This document shows positions 1 through 11,550 of a stretch of 64,000 nt of DNA, piece by piece (position 1 is the first letter of the stretch; each line of letters opens with the position of its first letter). The DNA comes from Bradyrhizobium sp. CCGB01 (GTDB taxonomy: Bacteria; Pseudomonadota; Alphaproteobacteria; Rhizobiales; Xanthobacteraceae): the NCBI RefSeq assembly GCF_024199795.1, contig NZ_JANADK010000001.1:2356001-2420000 (forward strand). The letters run 5' to 3'. The notes under the pieces were generated by a model that was not told where the DNA came from, did not search any database, and was given only the letters and a program-made list of their open reading frames with translations. The translations under genes were made by a program, and so were the position numbers.

Positions 1-839
1 ACCAGCAGTTCATCAACTACCCCTCGCTGACCGTCTACGAGAACATCGCCTCGCCCTTGCGCGTGCAGGGCAAGCCGCGCGCGGAGATCGAACAGCGTGT
101 TGCGGAGGCCGCAAAACTGCTGCGGCTCGAACCGTTCCTGAAGCGCACGCCGCTCCAGCTCTCCGGTGGCCAGCAGCAGCGCACCGCGATCGCGCGCGCG
201 CTGGTGAAGGGCGCCGATCTCGTTCTGCTCGACGAGCCGCTCGCCAACCTGGACTACAAGCTTCGCGAGGAGCTGCGCGCCGAGCTGCCGCGCATCTTCG
301 AGGCCTCCGGCGCGATCTTCGTCTATGCCACCACCGAGCCGACCGAGGCGCTGCTGCTGGGCGGCAACACGGTCTGCATGTGGGAAGGGCAGGCGCTCCA
401 GATCGGCGAGACCGCCAACGTCTATCGCCGGCCGCAGACTCTTCGCGTCGCGCAAGTCTTTTCCGATCCGCCGCTCAATCTCGTGGGCATCGAGAAGAAG
501 AACGGGCAGGTCGCTTATGCCGGCGGTACGGCCTCGCCGGCCTCCGGTCTCTATTCGTCGCTGGCCGACGGCGCCTATCGCGTCGGCTTTCGCGCCCACC
601 AGCTTGCGCTCGCCAATGGCGAGGCCGACCGCCACGCCTTCCATGCCACGGTGACGGTGACCGAGATCACCGGTTCGGAGAGTTTCGTGCATCTGACCCG
701 CGACGGATCGAACTGGGTGGCGGTGCTGCACGGCGTGCACGAGTTCGAGCCCGGCCAGACCATTGACGCCGTGCTCGATCCGAATGATGTCTTCGTGTTC
801 GACGCGGCCGATCGCCTCGTCGCAGCGCCTGCTACCTGA
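1..839 (+). CDS. glpS: Glycerol ABC transporter ATP-binding subunit GlpS (5'-truncated by window edge)
   Basis: The reading frame is open from base 3, so the start and Walker A lie upstream of the window. The visible part begins at the Q-loop, followed by a canonical signature (LSGGQQQR), Walker B (LVLLDEP) and a D-loop, then a C-terminal OB-type regulatory domain as in MalK/UgpC. The H-loop is odd: where relatives have VTHDQTEA this protein reads ATTEPTEA, so the switch histidine is replaced by Thr. It is the first visible gene of an operon whose order (two ATPases, two permeases, small membrane protein, binding protein) matches the rhizobial glycerol transporter glpSTPQUV. The names glpT and glpQ in this operon are unrelated to the E. 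coli genes of the same name. Confidence 0.85.
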   Translation, partial: QQFINYPSLTVYENIASPLRVQGKPRAEIEQRVAEAAKLLRLEPFLKRTPLQLSGGQQQRTAIARALVKGADLVLLDEPLANLDYKLREELRAELPRIFEASGAIFVYATTEPTEALLLGGNTVCMWEGQALQIGETANVYRRPQTLRVAQVFSDPPLNLVGIEKKNGQVAYAGGTASPASGLYSSLADGAYRVGFRAHQLALANGEADRHAFHATVTVTEITGSESFVHLTRDGSNWVAVLHGVHEFEPGQTIDAVLDPNDVFVFDAADRLVAAPAT

Positions 840-851
840 GGGGGATGCGCC

Positions 852-1937
852 ATGGCTCGCATTGACCTCGTCGATCTCGCCCATTCCTACGGCGGCAATG
901 ATGCGCCGCAGGAAAGCTTTGCGCTGAAGCCGGTGACCATGACCTGGCGGCAGGGCGGCGCCTATGCGCTGCTCGGGCCGTCCGGCTGCGGCAAGACCAC
1001 GCTGCTCAACGTCATCTCCGGCATCATCACGCCGTCGCGGGGGAAAATCCTGTTCGACGGCGAGGACATCACACCGCTGTCAACCCAGAAGCGCAACATC
1101 GCCCAGGTGTTCCAGTTTCCGGTCATCTACGACACCATGACGGTGGGGCAGAACCTGGCGTTTCCCCTGAAGAACCGCGGCGTGCCGAAGGCCGAGATCG
1201 ACAAGCGCGTCCACGAGATCGGTCGTCTGCTCGATCTCGAACCCTATCTGAACCGCAAGGCGACCCGCCTCACGGCCGATGCCAAGCAGAAGATCTCGCT
1301 CGGCCGCGGCCTCGTCCGCTCCGATGTCGCGGCCGTGCTGTTCGACGAGCCGCTGACCGTGATCGATCCCGAGCTGAAATGGCAGCTCCGCTCCAAGCTG
1401 AAGGCGCTGCATCGCGAGCTCGACCTCACGATGATCTACGTCACCCACGACCAGACCGAGGCGCTGACCTTCGCCGACACCGTCGTCGTCATGCATGACG
1501 GCCGCGTGGTGCAGAGCGGCACGCCGGCCGAGCTGTTCGACAAGCCGGCGCACACCTTCGTCGGTTACTTCATCGGCTCGCCCGGCATGAACATCCTGCC
1601 GGCGGAGGTGAGGGGACGCGAGGCCAGGGTCGACGGCCATGTCATCGCGCTCAACCGCAGCTATGACCATCTGCCTGCCGGCGCCAGGATCGAGATCGGC
1701 GTGCGTCCGGAGTTCGTCGACGCCGTCGCGCCCGCACCCGGATTGCTCACCGCGAAGATCGAGCGCATCGACGACCTCGGCCGCATCCGCTTCGCGCGCG
1801 TCCGCGTCGGCGAGGCCAAGCTCGCGGCGCGCGCACCGGCGGGCTTCACGAGTTCGGACGGGACCGCCGGACTGAAATTCGATCCGGCCCATATCCACGT
1901 CTATGCCGACAGCCTTCTGGTGGAGGGAGCCGCCTGA
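852..1937 (+). CDS. glpT: Glycerol ABC transporter ATP-binding subunit GlpT
   Basis: 361 aa. Walker A GPSGCGKTT is at residues 42-50, Walker B VLFDEP near 162-167 and the switch His at 199 (VTHD). A C-terminal OB-type domain follows. The ABC signature is degenerate: LTADAKQK at about 140 instead of LSGGQQQR. GlpS has the opposite pattern (good signature, lost H-loop), so the two probably form an obligate heterodimer with one competent and one degenerate ATP site. The start is 12 bases after glpS, and the stop overlaps the next start by one base (TGATG), indicating translational coupling. The role, powering glycerol uptake, is inferred from operon order. Confidence 0.85.
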   Translation: MARIDLVDLAHSYGGNDAPQESFALKPVTMTWRQGGAYALLGPSGCGKTTLLNVISGIITPSRGKILFDGEDITPLSTQKRNIAQVFQFPVIYDTMTVGQNLAFPLKNRGVPKAEIDKRVHEIGRLLDLEPYLNRKATRLTADAKQKISLGRGLVRSDVAAVLFDEPLTVIDPELKWQLRSKLKALHRELDLTMIYVTHDQTEALTFADTVVVMHDGRVVQSGTPAELFDKPAHTFVGYFIGSPGMNILPAEVRGREARVDGHVIALNRSYDHLPAGARIEIGVRPEFVDAVAPAPGLLTAKIERIDDLGRIRFARVRVGEAKLAARAPAGFTSSDGTAGLKFDPAHIHVYADSLLVEGAA

Positions 1938-2910
1938 TGGATAAGACCGTCAACCAAAAAGCCTGGTTCCTGGTGCTGCCGGTGTTCCTGGTCGTGGCCT
2001 TCTCGGCGGTGCTGCCGCTGATGACGGTCGTGAACTATTCGATGCAGGACACCTTCGGCAACAACCAATTCTTCTGGAACGGCGTCGGCTGGTTCAAGGA
2101 GCTGCTCGATCCCTCGACCGATCTCGGCGGCCGCTTCCTCGCCTCGCTCGGCCGCAATCTGTTCTTCTCCATGGTGATCCTCGCGATCGAGGTACCGCTT
2201 GGCATCGTCGTCGCGCTGTCGATGCCGCGCCAGGGCTGGACGGTCGCGGCGTGCCTCGTCATCCTCGCGCTGCCGTTGCTGATTCCGTGGAACGTGGTCG
2301 GCACGATCTGGCAGATCTTCGGCCGGCCCGACATCGGTCTGATGGGCTATGTCCTCAACGCCATGGGCTTCGACTACAATTACGTCTCCAACGACATCGA
2401 CGCCTGGGTCACCGTCATCGTGATGGATGTCTGGCACTGGACCAGCCTCGTCGCGCTGCTCTGTTACGCCGGTCTGAAGTCGATCCCGGAGGCCTATTAT
2501 CAGGCCGCCCAGATCGACGGCGCCTCGCGCTGGGCGGTGTTCAAGGCGATCCAGCTGCCCAAGATGAACCGCGTGCTGCTGATCGCGGTGCTGCTGCGCT
2601 TCATGGACTCGTTCATGATCTACACCGAGCCGTTCGTGGTGACGGGCGGTGGGCCCGGCAACTCCACGACCTTCGTGTCGATCGAGCTCGTCAAGATCGC
2701 GCTTGGCCAGTTCGACCTCGGCAAGGCGGCCGCGTTGTCGCTCGTTTACAACCTGATCATCCTGATCGTCTGCTGGATCTTCTACACCGTCATGACCAAT
2801 GCCGGCGCCGAACGCAAAGTCCAGGCGGAGAACGAGCCGGCGACGGAGCCTAAGCCTGCAGCCGGGCTCAAGCCCGTACCCGCGCTCAAGCCAAAGGAAG
2901 GAGTGGCCTG

Positions 2911-2911
<1 letters not shown>
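1937..2911 (+). CDS. glpP: Glycerol ABC transporter permease GlpP
   Basis: 324 aa integral membrane protein of the MalF/UgpA class. Several hydrophobic segments are evident, with the cytoplasmic EAA loop (AAQIDGASRW), which docks to the ATPase, in the second half. The C-terminus carries a Pro/Lys-rich cytoplasmic tail of roughly 30 residues that is not part of the permease fold. It is coupled by one-base overlaps to both neighbours (TGATG at 1935-1939 and at 2909-2913). Family assignment is secure; the glycerol substrate is inferred from the operon's similarity to rhizobial glpSTPQUV. Confidence 0.85.
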
Positions 2912-3717
<806 letters not shown>

Positions 3718-3727
3718 GGAGGCATCA

Positions 3728-4057
3728 ATGGAATCTATCGCATGGATGGCCTGGACGCTGCCGACGGCGATCTTCTTCGCCGCGCTCGCCTGCACCCTCG
3801 CGGTCATGACGTACCTCGCCGCGGTCTATCCCGAAGCCGAGCGCGTCGGCGTGCTCAGCATTCCGACGACGCGGGGCGACCGCCTGTTCATCTCCCTGAT
3901 CGCGGCGGCCGTCATCCACCTTCTGTGGATCGCCTTCGCGGGCACCGACACACTCGCCACCCTGCCGATCGGCGAGGAAGGTTTTGAGATTTCGAGCCTA
4001 TGGCTCGCAAGTGGGATTTCGCTGGCCACGGCCGTGCTCATTTTTCGCACGGTCTGA
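3728..4057 (+). CDS. glpU: DUF2160 small membrane protein (GlpU)
   Basis: 109 aa, almost wholly hydrophobic, with about three transmembrane segments (near residues 5-32, 52-72 and 88-107) and no recognisable catalytic motif. It has a very good ribosome site (AAGGAGG) just upstream. It corresponds to the small DUF2160 gene found between permease and binding-protein genes in rhizobial glycerol-transport operons. Its biochemical job is unknown; an accessory subunit of the permease complex is the simplest inference from its fixed position. Confidence 0.8.
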   Translation: MESIAWMAWTLPTAIFFAALACTLAVMTYLAAVYPEAERVGVLSIPTTRGDRLFISLIAAAVIHLLWIAFAGTDTLATLPIGEEGFEISSLWLASGISLATAVLIFRTV

Positions 4058-4133
4058 AGCTCGCGAAGGGACGGCCAGATCCGGGGGCAACCCGGGCCTG
4101 TATAAAATTTTGTCGCTGCAACGGAGGAACAAC

Positions 4134-5930
<1,797 letters not shown>

Positions 5931-5955
5931 GCGGCGCGTAGCGTCATCAAACACG

Positions 5956-5990
5956 AAAGGCCGGGAGCGATCCCGGCCTTTTTGTTTTGT
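5956..5990 (+). terminator. Intrinsic terminator of the glycerol operon
   Basis: An 11-bp inverted repeat (AAAGGCCGGGA / TCCCGGCCTTT) with a GCGA tetraloop runs straight into TTTGTTTTG. It lies 25 bases after the binding-protein stop codon on the coding strand, as expected for the end of the operon. Confidence 0.9.
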
Positions 5991-6016
5991 GAGTTTAGGC
6001 ACGCTGTCTCCACATC

Positions 6017-6100
6017 GTCATTGCGAGCGCAGCGAAGCAATCCAGAATCGTTCCGCGGAAGCAGTCTGGATTGCTTCGTCGCTACGCTCCTCGCAATGAC
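6017..6100. repeat. Palindromic intergenic repeat, family A copy 1
   Basis: An 84-bp imperfect palindrome bounded by GTCATTGCGAG and CTCGCAATGAC, with inner arms GAAGCAATCCAGA and TCTGGATTGCTTC. A second copy with the same outer arms lies at 58633-58716. It sits in the convergent gap between glpV and the reductase gene. It resembles the REP/BIME-like elements scattered in Bradyrhizobium intergenic regions; no coding capacity. Confidence 0.8.
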
Positions 6101-6117
6101 GGAGGAGAGAGCGGAGT

Positions 6118-7218
6118 TTACTCCGCAGGCTCGGCCGCCAGCGTCGGGTAGTCCGTGTACCCCTTGGCGCCGCCGCCGTAGAACGTGGTCTTGTCCCAGT
6201 CGTTCAGCGCCGCGCCCTGCTTCAGCCGTTCGACCAGGTCGGGGTTGGAGATGAACGGCTTGCCGAAGGCGATGAGATCGGCCGCGTTGGCCTCCAGCAC
6301 CTTGCTGGCGAGATCGAAATCGTAGCCGTTGTTGGCGATGTAGGCGCCGGCGAAGCGCTTGCGCAGGCTTGCATAGTCGAACGGTGCGATGTCGCGCGGA
6401 CCGCCGGTGGCGCCTTCGACGACATGGAGATAGACCAGCTTGAGCGCGCTGAGGCCGTCGACGATGTGATCGAACAGGGCTTGCGGATTGCTGTCGGTGA
6501 GGTCGTTGGCCGGCGTCACCGGTGAGATGCGGATGCCGGTGCGCTCGGCGCCGGCTTCAGCGGCAACTGCTTTGGAGACCTCGAGCATCAGCCGCGCGCG
6601 GTTCTCGATGGAGCCGCCATAGGCATCGGTGCGCTTGTTGGCGCCGTCCCTGGCGAACTGGTCGAGCAGATAGCCGTTGGCGCCGTGGATCTCGACGCCG
6701 TCGAAGCCGGCCTCCAGCGCATTTCTAGTCGCACGCTTGAAGTCGTCGATGATTTCAGGAATTTCCGAGAGCTCGAGCGCGCGCGGCTCGGAGACGTCGG
6801 CAAAGGTGCCGTTCACGAAGGTCTTGCCCTTGGCGCGGATCGCGCTCGGCGCCACGGGGGCTGCGCCATTGGCCTGGAGATCGACATGCGAGATGCGGCC
6901 GACATGCCAGAGCTGGATGAAGATCTTGCCGCCGCGCTCATGCACACGGTCGGTGACCTTGCGCCAGCCGGCGACCTGGTCCTTTGAGTAGATGCCGGGT
7001 GTATCCTGGTAGCCCTGGCCCTGCTGTGAGATCTGGCTCGCTTCGGTGACCAGGAGGCCCGCGGACGCGCGCTGACTGTAATAGTCCGCGGCAAGCGTAC
7101 CAGGTACGAACGTGCCGGGCGCGGCGCGGTTGCGCGTCAGCGGCGCCATCACGAAGCGGTTGGCCAGCGTGATCGGGCCGAGCTTGTAGGTCTCAAACAA
7201 TTTGGTCGGACGGCTCAT
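6118..7218 (-). CDS. Alkene reductase of the old yellow enzyme family (NemA-like)
   Basis: 366 aa from the ATG at 7218, which has GGAAG upstream; a longer frame begins further out but adds only non-conserved residues. It is a TIM-barrel FMN flavoprotein of the NADH:flavin oxidoreductase family. The active-site set is intact: H178 and N181 (HGAN) bind the substrate carbonyl or nitro oxygen, and Y183 is the proton donor. The N-terminal FETYKLGPITLANRFVMAPLTRNR stretch is characteristic of the classical class (family statement). Likely reduces activated C=C bonds such as enones, maleimides or nitrate esters using NAD(P)H. It is monocistronic, with a repeat behind it. Confidence 0.88.
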   Translation of the reverse strand: MSRPTKLFETYKLGPITLANRFVMAPLTRNRAAPGTFVPGTLAADYYSQRASAGLLVTEASQISQQGQGYQDTPGIYSKDQVAGWRKVTDRVHERGGKIFIQLWHVGRISHVDLQANGAAPVAPSAIRAKGKTFVNGTFADVSEPRALELSEIPEIIDDFKRATRNALEAGFDGVEIHGANGYLLDQFARDGANKRTDAYGGSIENRARLMLEVSKAVAAEAGAERTGIRISPVTPANDLTDSNPQALFDHIVDGLSALKLVYLHVVEGATGGPRDIAPFDYASLRKRFAGAYIANNGYDFDLASKVLEANAADLIAFGKPFISNPDLVERLKQGAALNDWDKTTFYGGGAKGYTDYPTLAAEPAE

Positions 7219-7390
7219 GGGAATGCTTCCAGGCGATGAGAGATGACGAACACTTGTGCATCGCGACATCGGGCGCAAGGGAGGAGCCATACGGAAAGTG
7301 CAGGCGAGCTACGCGGCAGGGCCCGCGTAGCATGATTCATGTGCAATCCCGGCCATGGCAGCAGATTTGCGCTGCCATGGCCTGCGACCC

Positions 7391-7894
7391 TCAGTTCGCG
7401 CCGAGGAAATCGCGCTTGCCGATCTCGACGCCGTTGTGACGCAAAATGCCGTGGGCGGTCGCGGCGTGGAAATAGAAGTTCGGCAGCGAGAACGCGCTCA
7501 GGAATTGCTGGCCCTTCATCGTGGTCGTCTTGTTGGGACCGGACGGGAAGGTGACGTCCTTGGCCTCGGCGCCCTCGAACTGCTCGGGCTTGAACGACTT
7601 CACGTAGTCGATCGTCTTGGCGAGCCGCTGCTTCAGTTCGGCGAAGGTGGTCTCGGTGTCGGGGTTGGAGGGTACATCGCTGTGGGTCAGGCGCGCGCAG
7701 CCCTTAGTGGCGAAATCGCTGACGAGCTGGATCTGCTTCGACAGCGGCAGCATGTCCGGGAAGAGCCGGGATCCCAGCAGGACGCTCGGGTCGATCTTTT
7801 TCGCCGCGCAATGCGCCTCGGCTTTAGAAAGCAGGCCGGTCAGGCTGTTCAGCATTTGCAAATAGGAAGGGACGACGGCGTCGTGGAAGGACAT
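7391..7894 (-). CDS. DUF1993 family protein
   Basis: 167 aa from ATG 7894, preceded by a GAGAGCGAG purine stretch. The sequence, starting SFHDAVVPSYLQMLNSLTGLL and ending in a four-helix-like segment with FYFHAATAHGILRH, matches the DUF1993 family, which is thought to adopt the DinB-like four-helix bundle. No metal-binding triad can be assigned with certainty from sequence. Function unknown. It is transcribed towards the reductase gene with a 172-base gap, so it may or may not share its transcript. Confidence 0.75.
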   Translation of the reverse strand: MSFHDAVVPSYLQMLNSLTGLLSKAEAHCAAKKIDPSVLLGSRLFPDMLPLSKQIQLVSDFATKGCARLTHSDVPSNPDTETTFAELKQRLAKTIDYVKSFKPEQFEGAEAKDVTFPSGPNKTTTMKGQQFLSAFSLPNFYFHAATAHGILRHNGVEIGKRDFLGAN

Positions 7895-8042
7895 GTGATG
7901 CTCGCTCTCATGGTGGGAAATCTCAGGAGAAACCTGAGCCACTCACATGGGAGCCTCATGGAAAAATACAATCGCGAGAACGGCTTGTGCGGTGCGAAAA
8001 TTCTACTCCGTTTGCTCGTGGTGCTATCGGCGCCACACCCCC

Positions 8043-8172
8043 GCTGTCATCGCCCGCCACACCCTCGGTGTCATCGCCCGGCTTGACCGGGCGATCCAGT
8101 ACTCCGAGGCAGCTGTGATTGAACCGACAGGCCGCGGCGTACTGGATTCCCCGCCTTCGCGGGGAATGACGA
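8043..8172. repeat. Intergenic repeat, family B copy 1
   Basis: Bounded by GTCATCGCCC and GGGGAATGACG and containing the arms CCAGTAC and GTACTGG. The 52-base core at 8096-8147 matches the element at 16981-17032 with five differences by eye. A short duplicated TGTCATCGCCCG unit is present at the left end. It fills the gap between the DUF1993 and transglycosylase genes. Confidence 0.8.
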
Positions 8173-8184
8173 CGGATAGATTAT

Positions 8185-9486
8185 TTACCGCACCACTGCC
8201 CCCGGCTGCGCCTGCGCTGTGCCGCCGCGCATCCGCGCCAGCAACTCCGCCGTCGGCCAGGAATCGGCGGGCAGGCCGAACTTGATCTGCATCGCCTTCA
8301 CGGCGGCGCGGCTCTGCTGGCCCAGCACGCCGTCGACCTTGCCGACATTGAAGCCGGCCTGCACCAGAAGCTGCTGCAATTGCTTGAGCTCGTTGAACGG
8401 CAGTTGCGCGACCGGTTGTGTCGGCTTGCGCATCGGTGCCGCGCCCGCGATGCGGGTGGCGAGATAACCCGCGGTGGTCGAATAGATCAGCGAATTATTC
8501 CACTCGGTGTAGGCCGCGAAATTCGGGTATGCCATGAAGGCCGGCCCGTTGCGTCCCATCGGCAGCAGCACGGATGCGGCGAGATTGTCGTTCGGCAGCG
8601 GACGGCCGTCGGGATAGCTGACCCCGAGCTGCGCCCATTTCGAGCGCGGCAGCTGTACCGTGAGGTCGGTCTGATCCCACGGCAGGTTTTGCGGCACCTT
8701 GATCTCTTCCAGCCACGGCTCGCCGCGCCGCCACTTCAGGCCGTTGGCGATGTAGTTCGCGGTCGAGCCGATCACGTCGTCCTCGCTGCGCAACAGATCG
8801 CGCCGCCCGTCGCCGTCATAGTCGACGGCGTAGTTGACGTAATGCACGGGGAGGAATTGCGTCTGTCCGAGCTCGCCGGCCCAGGAGCCGACCATCTCGT
8901 CCGGATGCAGATCGCCGCGGTCGATGATCTTCAGCGCGGCGATGGTCTCGTTGACGAACATCTCCGAGCGGCGGCAGTCATAGGCCAGCGACACCAGCGA
9001 TTTCAGCGTCGGCAGATTGCCCATGTTGACGCCGAAGTCGCTCTCGAGGCCCCAGAACGCTGCGATCACCGCCGGCGGCACGCCGTATTCCTTTTCCGCG
9101 CGCGCAAACGCCGCCGCATGGTTCTTGATGTGCTGCTGGCCGTTCTGCATGCGATAGGGCGCGGCCATGCGGCCGGCGAATTCGGTGAAGAGCTGGCCGA
9201 ACACGCGCTGGCCGCGATCGCGGTTGACGATGCCCTGATCGTAGACAAGATACGGCGAGGCCTCCAATATCGTCCGCTGCGACACGCCGGCGGCGACAGC
9301 CTGGCTCTTCACGTCCGCCAGGAATCGATCGAAGCTCGCACCGTTATGGCAAGACGCTGCGCGCGGCGACGGCGCGGTGGCCCTGGGCGCCGCAGGCCTT
9401 GCGGGCGGCGGCGCGAACTGGGCGGAAGCGGTGGCGCAGCATGCGAAGAGCGCGACGGCCGCGATCACAAATCGGGTCTGGAGCAT
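8185..9486 (-). CDS. Lytic murein transglycosylase, MltB family
   Basis: 433 aa from ATG 9486. An N-terminal signal peptide (LQTRFVIAAVALFACCATASAQ) is followed by a Pro/Ala-rich linker, an SLT_2 lytic transglycosylase domain (about residues 50-350) and a C-terminal peptidoglycan-binding domain (about 375-425: LLVQAGFNVGKVDGVLG). The catalytic acid is E148 in WGLESDFG. It should cleave the MurNAc-GlcNAc bond of peptidoglycan in the periplasm, making 1,6-anhydro ends for cell-wall turnover. No lipobox is evident, so it is probably soluble rather than a lipoprotein. Ends just inside the edge of a repeat element. Confidence 0.88.
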   Translation of the reverse strand: MLQTRFVIAAVALFACCATASAQFAPPPARPAAPRATAPSPRAASCHNGASFDRFLADVKSQAVAAGVSQRTILEASPYLVYDQGIVNRDRGQRVFGQLFTEFAGRMAAPYRMQNGQQHIKNHAAAFARAEKEYGVPPAVIAAFWGLESDFGVNMGNLPTLKSLVSLAYDCRRSEMFVNETIAALKIIDRGDLHPDEMVGSWAGELGQTQFLPVHYVNYAVDYDGDGRRDLLRSEDDVIGSTANYIANGLKWRRGEPWLEEIKVPQNLPWDQTDLTVQLPRSKWAQLGVSYPDGRPLPNDNLAASVLLPMGRNGPAFMAYPNFAAYTEWNNSLIYSTTAGYLATRIAGAAPMRKPTQPVAQLPFNELKQLQQLLVQAGFNVGKVDGVLGQQSRAAVKAMQIKFGLPADSWPTAELLARMRGGTAQAQPGAVVR

Positions 9487-9609
9487 AAGGGTTCCGGCGG
9501 GGAGGGGAAGGCGTGGATTCGCCTGAAGTCTAGGTGAAGTGACGGCCTCAGGCCATCCTTTCCATGCCATGCCGGCGCACGGAATGCGAGCCGATCGACG
9601 CCGCGCGGC

Positions 9610-11550
9610 TCACCCGAACAGCCGCATCAGCAGCGCTTTGCCGACCGGGAGCGCCCTGACGCCGCGATAGGCGCGCACATATTCGCCGGCATAGAACGCC
9701 CGGATCGCATGCACGCGCGTGTCCATGCCTTCCTCGAACCGCACCGCAAATCCATCGATGGTCCGCCGCACCACGATGGCCGCGATCGCGCGGCCATAGA
9801 TGCGGCATTCGATCGTGCTGCCGGGGCGGGGCGGATCGGGATCGATCAGCCGGGCGCCGGTAATCGAGATATCGGCGAGCCGCGCGAGATGCGACCTGCC
9901 GTCCTGGCGCAGCAGCACCGGCTCGTTGCGATCGAAGCGCTCCGCCTTGCGCTTGCGCGGCTGCTCGATGCAGACGAAGCAGACCACGGCGAGGATGAAC
10001 GCGTTGTAGAGGCTCCAGGCCAGAGCCAGTCCGCCATAGGCGATGTTCTCGCCGCGCAGGTGCAGGATGAAGGCATAGGCGACGGCCGCGAGCGTGATGA
10101 CGAGGGCACTGCCATAGAGCCGCAGCAGCGGCCATTCGACGAAACGCCTGTCGCGGTCGCCGCCTTTCGCGGTGACCTTGAATTTGTGCCCCTTCGGCCT
10201 CAACAGGCCGGCTGCCACCGCCTTGAGCACGGCGGGCGCAGCGATCAGTTGCGAGACGTCCGTCATCATCGCGAGCGAACGGCCGCGCGACAGCCAGGCC
10301 ATGCTGAGACCGTGCCAGACATAGAAGGGCAGGAAGAAGCGCAACAGCTCGGTGAGGTCCGCCTGCACCGCCTTGATGCCGAACAGCAGGAACAGCCAGG
10401 GCACCACGAGGCCAGCCACCTTCGAGGTGTAAACCGCAGACCAGCTCATGAACGCATCGACCAGCGAGAGCCGGTCGATGAAGGCGAGTTTCGATTCCCG
10501 CGAGAGCGGACCGCTGCGGCCGCGGATGATCTGCATGAAACCGAGGCACCAGCGGGCGCGCTGGGTGATGTATTCCTTCAGCCCCTCCGGCGCGAGTCCG
10601 ATCGTCAGCCGCTCGTTGAGATAGATCGTGGTGAGGCCGAATTCCTTCAGGCGCAGCGTGACGAGATAGTCCTCCGTCACGGAGTCGGTCGGAAAGCCGC
10701 CGATCCGCATCAGCCCGGAATAGCGAATGAGGGAGGAGGTGCCGCAGCAGAAGGCGACGCCCCAGGCGTCCTTTGCCGGCATCAGGATATCGAAGAAGAA
10801 GCGCTGCTCGTCGGGCCAGACGTCGGTCGCGGCGAGGTTGGTCTGGATCGGATCGGGATTGATGAAGTGCTGCGGTGTCTGCACCACGCCGACCGAAGCA
10901 TCGTCCATGAGCGAGATGGTTCGCGCGAGGAAATCGGGCCGCGGCACGAAGTCGGCGTCGAGAATGGCGACGAAGTCCGGCTGCTCCGGAAGCGTGCCGA
11001 CGTGTTTGAGCGCGTTGTTGATGTTGCCGGCCTTGGCATGGTGGTTGTCCGGCCGCGTCAGGTAATGGCAGCCGAGCTCGCTCGAAAGGCGCCGCAGCCA
11101 TGGCCGCCGGCCGTCGTCCAGCACCCAGACGCGGTAATTGCCGTACGCCATGCCGGTCGCGCCGATGATGGTGCGCTCGAGGATCGACCGCTCCTCGTTG
11201 TAGGTGCAGATGAAGACGTCGATCAGCGGCGCGTGCGGATCGGTGGCGCGGCCATCGATCCGGGCCGCCTTGGTGCGGTCGATGGTCCGGCTCAGGAACA
11301 GCAGCGACAGCGCGACCGCGACGAGCGAGGCCGCTTCCAGCAGCATGAAGGGATAGCCGATCACGGCATCAGCCGTCAGATGCGGCGGTGGGAGCGTCGC
11401 CGTGACCCGCCAATGGAGATAGCGGAGCAGGAAGACCAGCGAGACGGCCGCCAGGAACGAACGCGCCATCGTGCTGTCGCGCTTCAGCAGCGGCACGATC
11501 GCCATGAACGCGCCGAGCGTGATGAGGCCGGGCGACAATGCCATCATCAC
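9610..11550 (-). CDS. BcsA-like processive glycosyltransferase with C-terminal PilZ-type domain
   Basis: 646 aa membrane glycosyltransferase of family GT2. It has three to four N-terminal membrane segments and then the catalytic domain with DDG (145-147), DAD (198-200), FCCGTS (268-272), TED (292-294) and QRARW (330-334), the full set of processive beta-glycan synthases. More membrane segments follow, then a cytoplasmic PilZ-like region with RxxxR (RQDGR, 548-552) and DxSxxG (DISITG, 560-565), the two c-di-GMP contact motifs. Its start overlaps the stop of the membrane-fusion gene by four bases. There is no bcsB, bcsC or bcsZ nearby, so cellulose is less likely than another beta-glucan; the pair layout matches bgsBA of Sinorhizobium meliloti. 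Confidence 0.85.
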   Translation of the reverse strand: MMMALSPGLITLGAFMAIVPLLKRDSTMARSFLAAVSLVFLLRYLHWRVTATLPPPHLTADAVIGYPFMLLEAASLVAVALSLLFLSRTIDRTKAARIDGRATDPHAPLIDVFICTYNEERSILERTIIGATGMAYGNYRVWVLDDGRRPWLRRLSSELGCHYLTRPDNHHAKAGNINNALKHVGTLPEQPDFVAILDADFVPRPDFLARTISLMDDASVGVVQTPQHFINPDPIQTNLAATDVWPDEQRFFFDILMPAKDAWGVAFCCGTSSLIRYSGLMRIGGFPTDSVTEDYLVTLRLKEFGLTTIYLNERLTIGLAPEGLKEYITQRARWCLGFMQIIRGRSGPLSRESKLAFIDRLSLVDAFMSWSAVYTSKVAGLVVPWLFLLFGIKAVQADLTELLRFFLPFYVWHGLSMAWLSRGRSLAMMTDVSQLIAAPAVLKAVAAGLLRPKGHKFKVTAKGGDRDRRFVEWPLLRLYGSALVITLAAVAYAFILHLRGENIAYGGLALAWSLYNAFILAVVCFVCIEQPRKRKAERFDRNEPVLLRQDGRSHLARLADISITGARLIDPDPPRPGSTIECRIYGRAIAAIVVRRTIDGFAVRFEEGMDTRVHAIRAFYAGEYVRAYRGVRALPVGKALLMRLFG

